From Micromonospora zingiberis (GTDB taxonomy: Bacteria; Actinomycetota; Actinomycetes; Mycobacteriales; Micromonosporaceae): a stretch of DNA of 64,000 nucleotides. The first letter of the stretch is position 1. Each line of letters starts with the position of its first letter. The translations under genes were made by a program, and so were the position numbers. The DNA lies in NCBI RefSeq assembly GCF_004331455.1, contig NZ_SJJR01000002.1, positions 62,001 to 126,000 of the forward strand. Direction: 5' to 3'. Of this stretch, positions 17,754 to 26,913 are shown piece after piece. The notes below the pieces were generated by a model. That model did no database searches, was not told the origin of the DNA, and saw nothing but the letters and a program-made list of their open reading frames with translations.

Positions 17754-18554
17754 TCAGGCGGCTCGGCGCGGGGTGTGTTGCCGACCGTGCTGGGCCTGGG
17801 CCGGGTAGGGCGGCAGCAGGCGCAGGGCGGCGGGCTCGTCGGTCTCGTCGAGGCGCAACCGCCAGCGGGAACGCTCCGGGCGGTGCCGGTCGCTCGGGTC
17901 GCCGGGCTGCCGCATGCTGCGGGCCAGCAGCACGGTGATCAGATAACCGACCACCAGGAAGCCATGGCTGATCAGGCGCTCCACCGCGACCTGGGAGGCG
18001 ACCAGGTCGTTGACGGACAGCAGGACGAGCGTCGCCACGAAGGCACTGAGCATGGGCAGCAGGCCGGAGGGGCGGGTCCGGCGCAGCGCCACGAAGAGGA
18101 AGCCGGCCCCGACCGCCACGTTCCAGGCGGCGGACTCGTGCCACAGGTGCTGACCGGTGGCGTGCAGGTGCTGGGCCACCTCGGCCCGACCGATCTGGGC
18201 CAGCCCGAGGACCAGTTGCACCGCACCGAGCAGGCCGAGCGCGGCACGCAAGCCGGTGACCGCGGTGACCCGGCCGGCCAGCGATGCGAACCACCGCTGG
18301 CGCCGCAGCGCGGCGACCGGCGTACGCCAGCGCCGCTGCGGTGGCGGCGCGGCGGTGAGGATGGTCTCGGTCAGATCCGGCAGCGCCGACACCACCTGGG
18401 TACGCGCCCGCCGGGTCACCGTGGCCGCCGTGTCCAGCCAGCCCCGGCAGCTCAGACAGGTGTCAAGGTGCCCGCTGGCCGCACGTTCCTCGCCCGGCGT
18501 CGCCTCACCGTCCAACTGCGCCGACAGAATCTCCCGCCACTGCTCGCACCCCAT
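17754..18554 (-). CDS. Membrane zinc-finger (zf-HC2) anti-sigma-like protein
   Basis: A 266-residue protein. The N-terminus is a zinc-binding anti-sigma domain: MGCEQWREILSAQLDGE, then ASGHLDTCLSCRGWL with the H-x3-C-x2-C triad. Membrane helices follow (VTAVTGLRAALGLLGAVQLVLGL, AWNVAVGAGFLFVALRR, MLSAFVATLVLLSVNDLV, FLVVGYLITVLLA). It most likely binds the ECF factor encoded convergently. I chose the ATG at 18554, where the domain starts; an earlier ATG at 18623 adds 23 residues and would overlap the GH15 gene. Confidence 0.85.
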   Translation of the reverse strand: MGCEQWREILSAQLDGEATPGEERAASGHLDTCLSCRGWLDTAATVTRRARTQVVSALPDLTETILTAAPPPQRRWRTPVAALRRQRWFASLAGRVTAVTGLRAALGLLGAVQLVLGLAQIGRAEVAQHLHATGQHLWHESAAWNVAVGAGFLFVALRRTRPSGLLPMLSAFVATLVLLSVNDLVASQVAVERLISHGFLVVGYLITVLLARSMRQPGDPSDRHRPERSRWRLRLDETDEPAALRLLPPYPAQAQHGRQHTPRRAA

Positions 18555-18612
18555 GTACCGGTAGTCGCTCGCCGGGCCGGCCTGGTTCCCAGCCGGACAA
18601 CCCCGGGGCCGG

Positions 18613-20412
18613 TCAGTGACCACCCCGGGCGGCCCAGGCGTGCAGCGCCTCCCGGTCGCCGGCCCCGTCCAGGTTCAGCGCCGCCTCGATCAACGCGAGG
18701 TGGGTGAAGGCCTGCGGGTAGTTACCCAGCGCGGTGCCGTCGGCGGCGAGTTGCTCGGCGTACAGGCCGAGCGGGCCGGCGTACTGGCTGAGCTGGTCGA
18801 AGACCTTGCTGGCCTCGTCCCGCCGGCCGGCCAGCACCAGCGCCGAGACCAGCTCGAACGAGCAGAGCAGGAAGGCGCCCTCCTCGCCGGGCAGCCCGTC
18901 GTCGGCCCGGTAGCGCCGCAGCAGGCCAGGGCCGATCTCCAACTCCTGCCGCACCCGGTCGATGGTGGCGAGCATCCGGGGGTCGTCGCCGGGTAGGAAA
19001 CCGACGAGCGGGATGCGCAGCAACGAGGCGTCCAGCTCGGTCGATCCGTACGTCATCACGAAGCTGCCGACCTGTGGGTCGAAGCCGCGCTCCAGGACCT
19101 CGGCGTGCACCGCGTCGCGGGCCGCGCGCCACCGCTCCACGTCGGCGGTCCGGTCGTCGAGCAGTTCCGCCAGGCGTACCCCCCGGTCCAGGCAGACCCA
19201 GGTCATCACCTTCGCGTTGACGTAGTGCTGGCGCGGCCCGCGTACCTCCCAGATGCCGTGATCCGGCTCGCGCCACCGGCCGGCCATCACGTCGACGTGC
19301 CGGCGCAGCAGCGCCCACTGCTCGTCGGTCAGGTCACCGGTGAGGTCCTGGTACACCAGCGCGGCATCCATGATGTGCCCGTACGTGTCGAACTGCACCT
19401 GCTCGGCGGCCTCGTTGCCGATCCGCACCGGCCGGGAGCCGGCGTACCCCTCCAGGTGGGGTAGCTCCTCCTCGTCGGCGGTGCTGCCGAGGATGTCGAC
19501 AAGCGGGGTGAGCAACTCGCCGGTGCAGACGGAGAGCAGGAAGTGCAGGTACCGCCGCCCCTCCTCGGCGTGACCGAGCCGGAACAGGGCGAGCAGCAGC
19601 AGCGCCGCGTCCCGGTGCCAGGCGTAGCGGTAGTCCCAGTTGCGCACCCCGCCGATCTCCTCGGGCAGGCTGGTGGTGGGCGCGGCGATCAGCGCGCCGG
19701 TCTCGTCGAAGGAAAGCCCCCGCAGCACCAGCGCACTGTGCCGGACGGCGTCGGCCCCGAAGCCGGTGTAGTCGCTGCGCGCCGACCACGCCTGCCAGGT
19801 CCGGCAGGTACGAGCCAGCAACTCGTCCGGGTCGACCACGTCGGCTGCGTCGTCGTCGTAACCGACCAGCAGGGCCAACGTCGTACCGGCGGACAGCTCC
19901 GCGGCGAAGCGCAGCTCCCCACCGGTCACCTCGCCGGGCAGGTCGACGCCCACCCACAGATCGGTGCCGGTGGCCCGCCAGCGCCCGCCGGCCTGCTCCC
20001 AGACGACGTCCCGGGCGCCGTACCCGGCCCGGGGCGCCACCCGGACGGCCAACTCGACGGTGCCCCGCTCCACCGTCACCCGGCGCACCAGCAGCTTGTC
20101 GGCGCGCAGCGGCTGGGCCTCGTCACCCGGCGCCACCGACAGGAAGTCATGCACGATCGCCGACCCCTGCGGGGTCGACCACCGGGTCTCCAGGACGAGG
20201 GTGTCCGGCAGGTAGCGCCGGGTCGGCGCGGCGCCGCCGGCCACGGACAGTTCGAGCACGCCGCCCGCGTCACGATCCAGGAGGCGGGCGAGGACCGCGT
20301 CGCCGGCGAAGTGCGGCACGCAGAACCATTCGACCGCGCCGTCGGCGGCGACCAGCGCGGCGGTGTGGGTGTCGGAGAGGAAGGCGTACGAGTCAATGGG
20401 GGGATAGTTCAC
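18613..20412 (-). CDS. Glycoside hydrolase family 15 protein (glucoamylase/trehalase type)
   Basis: A 599-residue cytoplasmic enzyme. It starts MNYPPIDSYAFLSDTHTAALVAADGAVEWFCVPHF, the N-terminal beta domain of actinobacterial GH15 proteins. The (alpha/alpha)6 barrel has GGVRNWDYRYAWHRDAALLLLALFRLGH, RIGNEAAEQVQFDTYGHIMDA and EEGAFLLCSFELVSALVLAG, which carry the acid residues. Mycobacterial relatives include trehalases, so trehalose or a maltodextrin is a plausible substrate. The 3' end is close to the start of the anti-sigma gene on the same strand. Confidence 0.88.
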   Translation of the reverse strand: MNYPPIDSYAFLSDTHTAALVAADGAVEWFCVPHFAGDAVLARLLDRDAGGVLELSVAGGAAPTRRYLPDTLVLETRWSTPQGSAIVHDFLSVAPGDEAQPLRADKLLVRRVTVERGTVELAVRVAPRAGYGARDVVWEQAGGRWRATGTDLWVGVDLPGEVTGGELRFAAELSAGTTLALLVGYDDDAADVVDPDELLARTCRTWQAWSARSDYTGFGADAVRHSALVLRGLSFDETGALIAAPTTSLPEEIGGVRNWDYRYAWHRDAALLLLALFRLGHAEEGRRYLHFLLSVCTGELLTPLVDILGSTADEEELPHLEGYAGSRPVRIGNEAAEQVQFDTYGHIMDAALVYQDLTGDLTDEQWALLRRHVDVMAGRWREPDHGIWEVRGPRQHYVNAKVMTWVCLDRGVRLAELLDDRTADVERWRAARDAVHAEVLERGFDPQVGSFVMTYGSTELDASLLRIPLVGFLPGDDPRMLATIDRVRQELEIGPGLLRRYRADDGLPGEEGAFLLCSFELVSALVLAGRRDEASKVFDQLSQYAGPLGLYAEQLAADGTALGNYPQAFTHLALIEAALNLDGAGDREALHAWAARGGH

Positions 20413-20477
20413 CGCCTACGACTACCCCGCCGGCTGCCGGGTAAGCGCCCCATTCGCGGAGCAGAGGAGTTCGTGGG

Positions 20478-21695
20478 GTGTCCCGTCCGTTCGTGAACTG
20501 GTCCGGCAGCCTCACCTTCACCCCGGCCGGCCACGCCGAGCCGGCCGACGAGGACGAGGTGCGGGACCTGATCGTGCGGGCCCGCGAGTCGGGCCGCACC
20601 CTGCGGCCGGTGGGCTCCGGACACTCGTCGAGCCCACTGGTGCGTACCGACGGCCTCCTGGTCAGCTTGGACCGGATGGCGGGGGTGATCGACAAGGCCG
20701 GCGAGTTCGCCACCGTCCTGGGCGGTACCCGGCTCAAGGCGCTCGGTGAGGGCCTCTACGACGCCGGCCTGGCGATGGACAACCTCGGTGACGTCGACTA
20801 CCAGTCGATCGCGGGTGCCACCGCGACCGGCACCCACGGCACCGGCCTCGGCTTCGGCAACCTCTCCACCCAGGTGACCGGGGTCCGTCTGGTCACCGGG
20901 ACCGGTGAGACGCTCGACATCTCGGCGGACCAGAACGCCGAACTGCTGCCCGCCGCCCGGCTCTCGCTGGGCGTACTGGGCGTGGTCACCCAGCTGACCC
21001 TCGGCGTGCAGCCTCGGTACGAACTGCGTCGGCGGGCCTGGTGCGCGCCGGTCGAGTGGACCCTGGACCACCTGGCCGAGTTGCAGCACACCAACCGCAA
21101 CATGGACTTCTACTGGTATCCCCGCAGCGACCTGACCCAGGTCCGGACGATGAACCGGGCGGACGACGCGCAGGACGGGCAGCCGTGGTCGACCCGCCAA
21201 CTGCTGGAGTCCGGCCCGGCGGGCGAGCTGCGGGAGATCGAGGTCGGGCCGACCCACCGGACCATCCCCCGGCACCGGGAACTGCGCTTCGAGGAGATCG
21301 AGTACATGCTCCCCTCGGATGCGTTCCCGGCCTGCTTCGCCGAGGTCCGGCGGCGCATTCTGAGCCGGCACCGCCGCACGGTGGGTTGGCGGGTGCTGGT
21401 CCGCACCATCGCCGGCGACGATATCTGGCTGAGCAACGCGTACGGCCGTCCCACCACCACCATCGCCTGCCTACAGAACACCTCCCTGCCCTACGAGGAG
21501 TACTTCCGCGACATGGAGGCCGTCTTCCGGCGTTACGGTGGCCGGCCGCACTGGGGCAAGAAGCACTGGTTGACCGCCCGGGAACTGCGTCCGTTGCTGC
21601 CCAGGTGGGACGACTTCCAGGAGGTGCGGCGTCGGCTCGACCCGGACGGGGTGTTCCTCACCCCCGACCTGGCCCGGCTGCTGGAGGATGCCTGA
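20478..21695 (+). CDS. FAD-dependent aldonolactone oxidase (ALO/gulonolactone oxidase family)
   Basis: A 405-residue flavoprotein of the vanillyl-alcohol oxidase fold. The FAD domain shows TLRPVGSGHSSSPLV (the Gly-x-Gly-His segment that can hold FAD covalently through His), DYQSIAGATATGTHGTGLGFG and LGVLGVVTQLTL. The C-terminal ALO domain contains RPHWGKKHW, which is diagnostic. The enzyme oxidises a sugar lactone or polyol; alditol oxidase is also possible. The GTG at 20478 starts the family N-terminus. It overlaps the next gene by TGATG. Confidence 0.88.
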   Translation: MSRPFVNWSGSLTFTPAGHAEPADEDEVRDLIVRARESGRTLRPVGSGHSSSPLVRTDGLLVSLDRMAGVIDKAGEFATVLGGTRLKALGEGLYDAGLAMDNLGDVDYQSIAGATATGTHGTGLGFGNLSTQVTGVRLVTGTGETLDISADQNAELLPAARLSLGVLGVVTQLTLGVQPRYELRRRAWCAPVEWTLDHLAELQHTNRNMDFYWYPRSDLTQVRTMNRADDAQDGQPWSTRQLLESGPAGELREIEVGPTHRTIPRHRELRFEEIEYMLPSDAFPACFAEVRRRILSRHRRTVGWRVLVRTIAGDDIWLSNAYGRPTTTIACLQNTSLPYEEYFRDMEAVFRRYGGRPHWGKKHWLTARELRPLLPRWDDFQEVRRRLDPDGVFLTPDLARLLEDA

Positions 21696-22069
21696 TGGCG
21701 CTCGGGGCGCGGGTGTGGGTGGTGCCGGGTGGCCGCATCCCGTTCGGCGGCACCGGCCCGGAGCCGGAGTACACCAGCTTCGACCAGCTGTGTGTGCTCA
21801 ACACCGGCGACGACGAGGCGGACCTGCGGCTGGACTTCTACTACGAGGACACCGAGCCGGTCGGGCCGTACCGGCTGGTCGTCGGCGCCCGGCGGATCCA
21901 GCACGTACGGGTCAACGACCTGATCGACCCGGAGGCCGTCCGCCTCGACCGGCCGTACGGCTGTGTGCTCCGGTCCCCGGTGCCGGTGGTGGTGCAGTTC
22001 CTCCGCCAGGACACCCGGCTTCCCGGCGCGCTGGCGCTCGCCGCCACGATGGCCTACCCGGTCGACTAG
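21695..22069 (+). CDS. Sensory rhodopsin transducer family protein
   Basis: A 124-residue beta-sandwich protein: GARVWVVPGGRIP, then STGPEPEYTS-like and VLNTGDDEADLRLDFYYEDTEPVGPY, and FLRQDTRLPGALALAATMAYP. These match the soluble transducer of Anabaena sensory rhodopsin (ASRT). Most homologues, like this one, are in genomes or neighbourhoods without a visible rhodopsin and may instead bind a small sugar-like ligand. It is translationally coupled to the lactone oxidase, which supports a carbohydrate link. No rhodopsin is encoded in this window. Confidence 0.82.
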   Translation: MALGARVWVVPGGRIPFGGTGPEPEYTSFDQLCVLNTGDDEADLRLDFYYEDTEPVGPYRLVVGARRIQHVRVNDLIDPEAVRLDRPYGCVLRSPVPVVVQFLRQDTRLPGALALAATMAYPVD

Positions 22070-22081
22070 GTTCTGTCTCGC

Positions 22082-22131
22082 GGATCTTGGTACGAGACGG
22101 CCCCCATGGAGGCCGTTTCGAACCAAGATCC
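22082..22131. repeat. Inverted repeat element, copy 1
   Basis: Arms of 21 bases (left arm beginning GGATCTTGGTACGA, 19 of 21 paired) around an 8-base loop, placed between two converging stops. A related element with the same GATCTTGGTACG arm ends is at 39087-39136. It is likely a dispersed intergenic repeat that may also end transcription from both sides. Confidence 0.8.
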
Positions 22132-22147
22132 AGGGACGAGCTTTGGA

Positions 22148-22522
22148 TTACGGCCAGAGGGGCGCGGTGAGGGTGACGGCGACGAAGGCGGCGCCGAGCG
22201 CGGCGGCGACGCTGAGCACGACGTTAGCCAGTGCGTGGCGGCGGGCGCCGTCCTCGAACAGCCGCACCGTCTCGTAGCCGAAGGTCGAGTAGGTGGTCAG
22301 TGCCCCGCACAGGCCGCTGCCGAGCAGGGCGACCAGGGAACCGGGGACCGCACCCACGGTGGCGCCACCGATCAGCACACCGAGGATCAGCGAGCCCACC
22401 ACGTTGACGGTGAGGGTGCCCCAGGGGAAGGCGGAGTCGTGACGACTCTGCACCGCCCGGTCGAGGAGATAGCGCAGCGGTGCCCCGACGGCCGCGCCGA
22501 GCGCCACGAGCAGCACGGTCAT
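22148..22522 (-). CDS. crcB: Fluoride channel FluC/CrcB, subunit 1
   Basis: A 124-residue protein of four membrane helices. It has the Fluc signature: GAAVGAPLRYLLDR, FPWGTLTVNVVGSLILG with the pore Asn, and GLCGALTTYSTFGYE, where the Phe and Thr/Ser line the pore. Fluc channels export F- as dual-topology dimers. Here two genes overlap by ATGA, so a heterodimer is probable. The start at 22522 lies within that overlap. Confidence 0.92.
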   Translation of the reverse strand: MTVLLVALGAAVGAPLRYLLDRAVQSRHDSAFPWGTLTVNVVGSLILGVLIGGATVGAVPGSLVALLGSGLCGALTTYSTFGYETVRLFEDGARRHALANVVLSVAAALGAAFVAVTLTAPLWP

Positions 22523-23088
22523 CCGGCGCTCCGCCGGTGCCGCGCGCCGGTCGCCAGGCGGGTGAGGGTGAGGCCGAGCCGGACTGCGGTGAGCGCGGCG
22601 ACCAGGCTGCCGGCGAGGTACAGCAGGGCCGTCCGGGGCGCGCCGACCGCCAGCGCCTGCTGCACCTCGACGGCGTACGTGGAGAAGGTGGTGTAGCCGC
22701 CGAGTACGCCGACGCCGAGGAAGGGGCGGACCAGCCGAGGTGCGGTCCACACCTCGGTTATGAACACCATCAGTACGCCGATGAGCAGGCAGCCCGAGAC
22801 GTTGACCGCGAAGGTGGCCCACGGGAAGCCGCCGGGGTCGTGGGGGAACGCCACCGCCAACCCGTGCCGCAGCACGGCGCCGGCCATGCCGCCGAGGGCG
22901 ATCGCGCCGAGCAGGGTGCCGCTACCGCCGGCCAACTCCGCTCGCTGGCGCGGTAGGTGGAGATCGACGTCCGGATCGACGGGCGGTCGGTCGGGCGGTA
23001 CGGCGCCGGGCGGTACGGCGCCGGGCGGTACGGCGCCGGGCGGTACGGCGCCGGGCGGTACGGCGCCGGGCGGCGGGCCGGGCGACAC
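22519..23088 (-). CDS. crcB: Fluoride channel FluC/CrcB, subunit 2, with a repeat N-terminus
   Basis: A 189-residue Fluc protein. The core from about residue 60 has GGMAGAVLRHGLA, FPWATFAVNVSGCLLIG and GVLGGYTTFSTYAVE. It carries an N-terminal extension of five GAVPP repeats, encoded by five identical 15-base units, plus an Arg/Asp linker. The extension is absent from the partner and from typical family members of about 125 residues, and would be cytoplasmic and disordered. The GTG at 23088 has GGAGGTGA nine bases upstream, which supports the long form. Confidence 0.88.
   Translation of the reverse strand: MSPGPPPGAVPPGAVPPGAVPPGAVPPGAVPPDRPPVDPDVDLHLPRQRAELAGGSGTLLGAIALGGMAGAVLRHGLAVAFPHDPGGFPWATFAVNVSGCLLIGVLMVFITEVWTAPRLVRPFLGVGVLGGYTTFSTYAVEVQQALAVGAPRTALLYLAGSLVAALTAVRLGLTLTRLATGARHRRSAG
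22993..23067. repeat. Five tandem 15-base repeats encoding GAVPP
   Basis: The unit GGGCGGTACGGCGCC occurs five times without a visible difference and stays in frame. Perfect identity implies recent slippage expansion. The copy number probably varies between strains without breaking the gene. Confidence 0.95.
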
Positions 23089-23160
23089 GGGCCATCACCT
23101 CCTCACCGCTGATCGAGAGTAGTCCTGGCACCTGGCCGCTGCTCGACGCCGCGCAGTAGG

Positions 23161-23505
23161 GTGCGCCAGGTGACCGTGCTGCGTTCCGTCGTGCTGTTCG
23201 TCCTGGCCGCCGTCGCGGAGATCGGCGGGGCCTGGTTGGTGTGGCAGGGCTGGCGGGAGCACCGAGGGCTGTGGTTCGTCGCCGCCGGGGTGCTCGCCCT
23301 CGGCGCGTACGGGTTCGTCGCCACCTTCCAGCCCGACCCGAACTTCGGGCGCATCCTGGCCGCGTACGGCGGGGTTTTCGTCGCCGGCTCGCTCGCCTGG
23401 GGGATGATCTTCGACGGCTTCCGCCCGGATCGGTGGGACCTGACCGGAGCGGCGATCTGCCTGCTCGGCGTGGCCGTCATCATGTACGCCCCGCGCGGCG
23501 CCTGA
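23161..23505 (+). CDS. YnfA family (UPF0060) small membrane protein
   Basis: A protein of about 114 residues with four membrane helices: [79 protein letters not shown] and [19 protein letters not shown]. The [10 protein letters not shown] and GRILAAYGG motifs define the UPF0060/YnfA family, related to small multidrug resistance transporters. GTG at 23161 and GTG at 23170 are both possible starts; the second has AGGG at a better distance. Confidence 0.9.
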   Translation: MRQVTVLRSVVLFVLAAVAEIGGAWLVWQGWREHRGLWFVAAGVLALGAYGFVATFQPDPNFGRILAAYGGVFVAGSLAWGMIFDGFRPDRWDLTGAAICLLGVAVIMYAPRGA

Positions 23506-23649
23506 TCGTTTCCCGCTTCCGGGCAGGCCACTCCGGCACTGCATCCCCACCCAGCCCAGTGCGACGAATGTCCGGTTTAGCATATTTTGGGACGGGAGGG
23601 GATCTACAGTGCCTCAAGGGCTGGTGAGCAAGCTGAGCAGGGAGGGATC

Positions 23650-26600
23650 ATGTCCTTCACGCGCTGGCGCGGGATCGTGCGCGGGACACTCCCGGTCGCC
23701 CTGGTCGCGGCAGCCGTGCTGGCCCTGCCCGGCGCCGCGGCGGCGGACGGCTCGGTCCTGTTCGATCAGCCCTTCCACAACAACACCCCGAACGGCACCG
23801 GTGCGGTGGCGGTGCCGGGTGTGCCCTCGGGTACCAGCAGCAACAGTGCCTGCCTGACCGCGGCGGGCAACAACACGACCGGGCCGCTGCTCAGTTGCCC
23901 CGTCGCCACCGACCCGCCAGGCTCCGGCCGGCTCCGGTTGACACCCGCGTCGCTCACCCGGCAGGGCGGGGTGTTCGGCGCGGTGAGCGTGCCGACCTCA
24001 CAGGGACTGCACGTCACCTTCAACGCCTACCAGTACGGCGGTAGCAGTCCGGGCGCGGACGGTCTGGCCTTCGTGCTCGCCGCCGTCGATCCGGCCGACC
24101 CCCGCTCGCCGTCGATCATCGGCCAGCCGGGCGGCTCGCTCGGCTACTCGGCCGCGTACAACGGGGGTTCGGTCGGCCTGTCCAACGGCTATCTGGGCAT
24201 CGGGTTCGACGTCTTCGGCAACTTCAGCAACAGCGTCTACCAGGGCACCGGGTGCACCAACCCGCCGTACATCTCCACCACCGGGGGACGGGTGCCCGGC
24301 CAGGTCGTCATCCGTGGCCCCGGCCGCAACGGGGTCGGCTACTGCGCGATCAACAGCACCGCCACCAGCACCTCGTCCACCGCCCTCGCGCTGCGGGCGA
24401 ACACCCAGGCGGCATCCGTGGTGCCGGTCGAGGTGGTCGCCAACACCACTGGTTCGTCGTACACCACCAGCAGCGGGATCACCGTGCCGGCGGGGCAGTA
24501 CGCGGTCCGGTTCACCCCGGTGGGCGGTACGGCGCGGACCCTCTCCGGCTCGCTGCCGGTGGTCGCGTCGAGCCTGTACCCCTCCCCGAGCTGGCTGAAC
24601 GCCAACGGCATTCCCCGGCAGCTCGCCTTCGGCTGGGTCGGCTCGACCGGCGCCGTCACCGACTACCACGAGATCGACAACGCCCGCGCGGTCAGCTTCA
24701 ACCAGGTGCCGAACCTCGTGGTGAGTCAGACCAGCTCGGTCGGCGCCAGCCCGCAGCCCGGCGACCCGGTCAGCTACACGGTCACCGCCGGGGTCGCGGC
24801 CGGCCCGAGCGAGCCCGCGCCGATCCTGGTGACCCAGACCATGCCGACCGGCGTCGTGCCGCGCGCCGCGTCCGGCACCGGCTGGGTCTGCGCGCAGCCC
24901 TCGGGCCAGAGCATCACCTGTACGAACAGCAACACACCGTTTGCCGGTGGCAGCACCCTGTCGCCGATCGGTGTGGTCGCGACGGTGACCGGCACCGGCG
25001 TCACCCCGGCACTGATCCAGACGGCGACCGTGGCCACCTCGTCGTCGGTCGACGCGAGTCCGGGTTACGCGAACTCCACCACCCCGGTCGCGCCGCTGGC
25101 CGCGCCCACCGCCGTGACCGCCTCCCCGGCATTGGGCTCGATCTCCGGCGGTGGTGCGGTCACCGTACGCGGCAGCAACCTGGCGGGGGCCACCGCGATC
25201 ACCATCGGCACGGCCACCGAACAGTCGACCGGCACCTCGACCCTGCTGCTGCCGTGCACCGCCGCACCGGCGGCCGGCTGTTTCACCGCCAACGCGGACG
25301 GCAGCCTCGGCATCTCGTCGATGCCGGCGCGCTCCGGCGCCGCACCGGTCACCGTCACGGTCGTCACCCGGGGCGCCGCCGGCTCGGGCAGCTACGTCTA
25401 CGCCGCCGTGCCGGCCACCCCGGCCACCCCGACGGCGGTTGCCGGCGTCGCCAGCGCCACCGTCTCGTGGACCGCCCCGGCGGACAACGGCAGCCCGATC
25501 ACCGGGTATGTGCTCACCCCGATCCGGGACGGCGTGGCCCAGTCACCGATCACCGTCGACGCCGCCACCACCACCCGTACGCTGACCGGGCTGAGCACCT
25601 CGGTCCAGTACACCTTCCAGGTGGCGGCGACCAACGCGTTCGGCACCGGGACGGCCAGTAACGCGTCGGCCCCGGTGGTGCCCTACACGGTGCCCGCAGC
25701 GCCCATGATCAACTCGGTCGCCGCCGGCACCAACTCCGCCACGATCAGCTGGAGCGCGCCGGCCAACGGCGGCTCGACGATCACCGGCTACCGACTGACG
25801 CCGTACCTCGGTGGCGTCGCCCAGGCGCCGGTGTCGCTGCCCGCCACGCCGACCTCCGGCACGGTCACCGGCCTGACCGCCGGTGCGACGTACACCTTCC
25901 GGGTCGCGGCCGTCAACGCCGCTGGCACCGGGCCCGACTCGGCGCAGTCCGCCGGGGTGACGGTCAACGCCCCGCCGGTGTTGAACTTCCCGCCGCCGGC
26001 CGGCGGCGAGGTCGGGGCGAGCTATCGGGTCACCCTCACGGTCAGTGGTGGCACCGCGCCGTTCGCCTGGTCGGTGAGTGCCGGTGCGCTGCCGCCGGGG
26101 CTGACCCTGGGCGCCACCACCGGCGTGCTCTCCGGGGTGCCGAGCCAGGCCGGCAGCTTCGCGTTCACCGTTCGGGTCACCGATGCCAGTGGCTTCTCCG
26201 ACACCCGACCGGCCACCGTGGTCATCGCCGCCCCGCCGAGCCTCGACTTCGCCGATCCGCCGGCCGGCAGGGCGTTCGAACCGTATTCGTACCAACTCAC
26301 CGTGACCGGTGGCACCGCGCCGTTCGCCTGGTCGGTGAGTGCCGGTGCGCTGCCGCCCGGGTTGAGTCTCGACGCGGGCAGCGGGCTGCTGCGCGGCACG
26401 CCGACGCAGGCCGGGACGTTCGCCTTCACCGTACGGGTGACCGACTCGTTCGCGCAGTCCGCCACCCGCCCGGTCAGCCTGGTGATCGCACCGCTGGGCG
26501 GGCTGCGGATCAGCGTCCCGTCCGCCGCCTACCTCGGACGGGGTACCCCGGGCACCCCGTCGCTGACCAACCAGCTCGGGCTGGTCACGGTGACCGACGA

Positions 26601-26913
26601 CCGGGGTCCGAACGCCGGTTCCTGGACCGCGACGGTGTCGGTCACCGCCTTCACCACGGGTTCCGGTTCACCCGGCGAGACCATCCCCCGGTCCGCCGTC
26701 CGGTACGCCTCCGGGTCGGCGGTGAACACCACCGGCTCCGGTGTCTTCCTGCCGCAACCGGGCACGGTGCTGGACGTGCCGCGTACCGCAGCGGGGTGGT
26801 CCGGGCCGACCGGGGCCAACTCGGCGACCTGGAACCCGAGCCTGTCGGTGGCGCTGCCGGCGGAGGCGGTGGCCGGCGGTTACCGGGCGACGGTGACCCA
26901 CTCGGTCATCTGA
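23650..26913 (+). CDS. Large secreted multidomain surface protein with a C-terminal WxL-like domain
   Basis: 1087 residues, starting at ATG 23650 with GGAGGG directly before it. Order: signal peptide (LPVALVAAAVLALPGAAAA); legume-lectin-like domain about 28-360 with HVTFNAYQYGGSSPGADGLAFVL and YNGGSVGLSNGYLGIGFDVFG; a DUF11 repeat (VVSQTSSVGASPQPGDPVSYTV); an IPT/TIG-like segment; two fibronectin type III domains; two nearly identical He_PIG Ig-like domains; and a final 140 residues resembling the small WxL-like protein encoded at 28551-29090 (both have P-G/S-ETIP, VPRTA, ATWNP and end TVTHSV[IL]). It has no sorting signal of its own, so wall attachment would rely on that last domain. It faces the LPVTG/DUF916/WxL genes tail to tail. 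Confidence 0.85.
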   Translation: MSFTRWRGIVRGTLPVALVAAAVLALPGAAAADGSVLFDQPFHNNTPNGTGAVAVPGVPSGTSSNSACLTAAGNNTTGPLLSCPVATDPPGSGRLRLTPASLTRQGGVFGAVSVPTSQGLHVTFNAYQYGGSSPGADGLAFVLAAVDPADPRSPSIIGQPGGSLGYSAAYNGGSVGLSNGYLGIGFDVFGNFSNSVYQGTGCTNPPYISTTGGRVPGQVVIRGPGRNGVGYCAINSTATSTSSTALALRANTQAASVVPVEVVANTTGSSYTTSSGITVPAGQYAVRFTPVGGTARTLSGSLPVVASSLYPSPSWLNANGIPRQLAFGWVGSTGAVTDYHEIDNARAVSFNQVPNLVVSQTSSVGASPQPGDPVSYTVTAGVAAGPSEPAPILVTQTMPTGVVPRAASGTGWVCAQPSGQSITCTNSNTPFAGGSTLSPIGVVATVTGTGVTPALIQTATVATSSSVDASPGYANSTTPVAPLAAPTAVTASPALGSISGGGAVTVRGSNLAGATAITIGTATEQSTGTSTLLLPCTAAPAAGCFTANADGSLGISSMPARSGAAPVTVTVVTRGAAGSGSYVYAAVPATPATPTAVAGVASATVSWTAPADNGSPITGYVLTPIRDGVAQSPITVDAATTTRTLTGLSTSVQYTFQVAATNAFGTGTASNASAPVVPYTVPAAPMINSVAAGTNSATISWSAPANGGSTITGYRLTPYLGGVAQAPVSLPATPTSGTVTGLTAGATYTFRVAAVNAAGTGPDSAQSAGVTVNAPPVLNFPPPAGGEVGASYRVTLTVSGGTAPFAWSVSAGALPPGLTLGATTGVLSGVPSQAGSFAFTVRVTDASGFSDTRPATVVIAAPPSLDFADPPAGRAFEPYSYQLTVTGGTAPFAWSVSAGALPPGLSLDAGSGLLRGTPTQAGTFAFTVRVTDSFAQSATRPVSLVIAPLGGLRISVPSAAYLGRGTPGTPSLTNQLGLVTVTDDRGPNAGSWTATVSVTAFTTGSGSPGETIPRSAVRYASGSAVNTTGSGVFLPQPGTVLDVPRTAAGWSGPTGANSATWNPSLSVALPAEAVAGGYRATVTHSVI

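Noticed and set aside
22993..23067. CRISPR-like short repeats
   Set aside because: The units are contiguous with no spacers, and they are in frame inside a coding gene.
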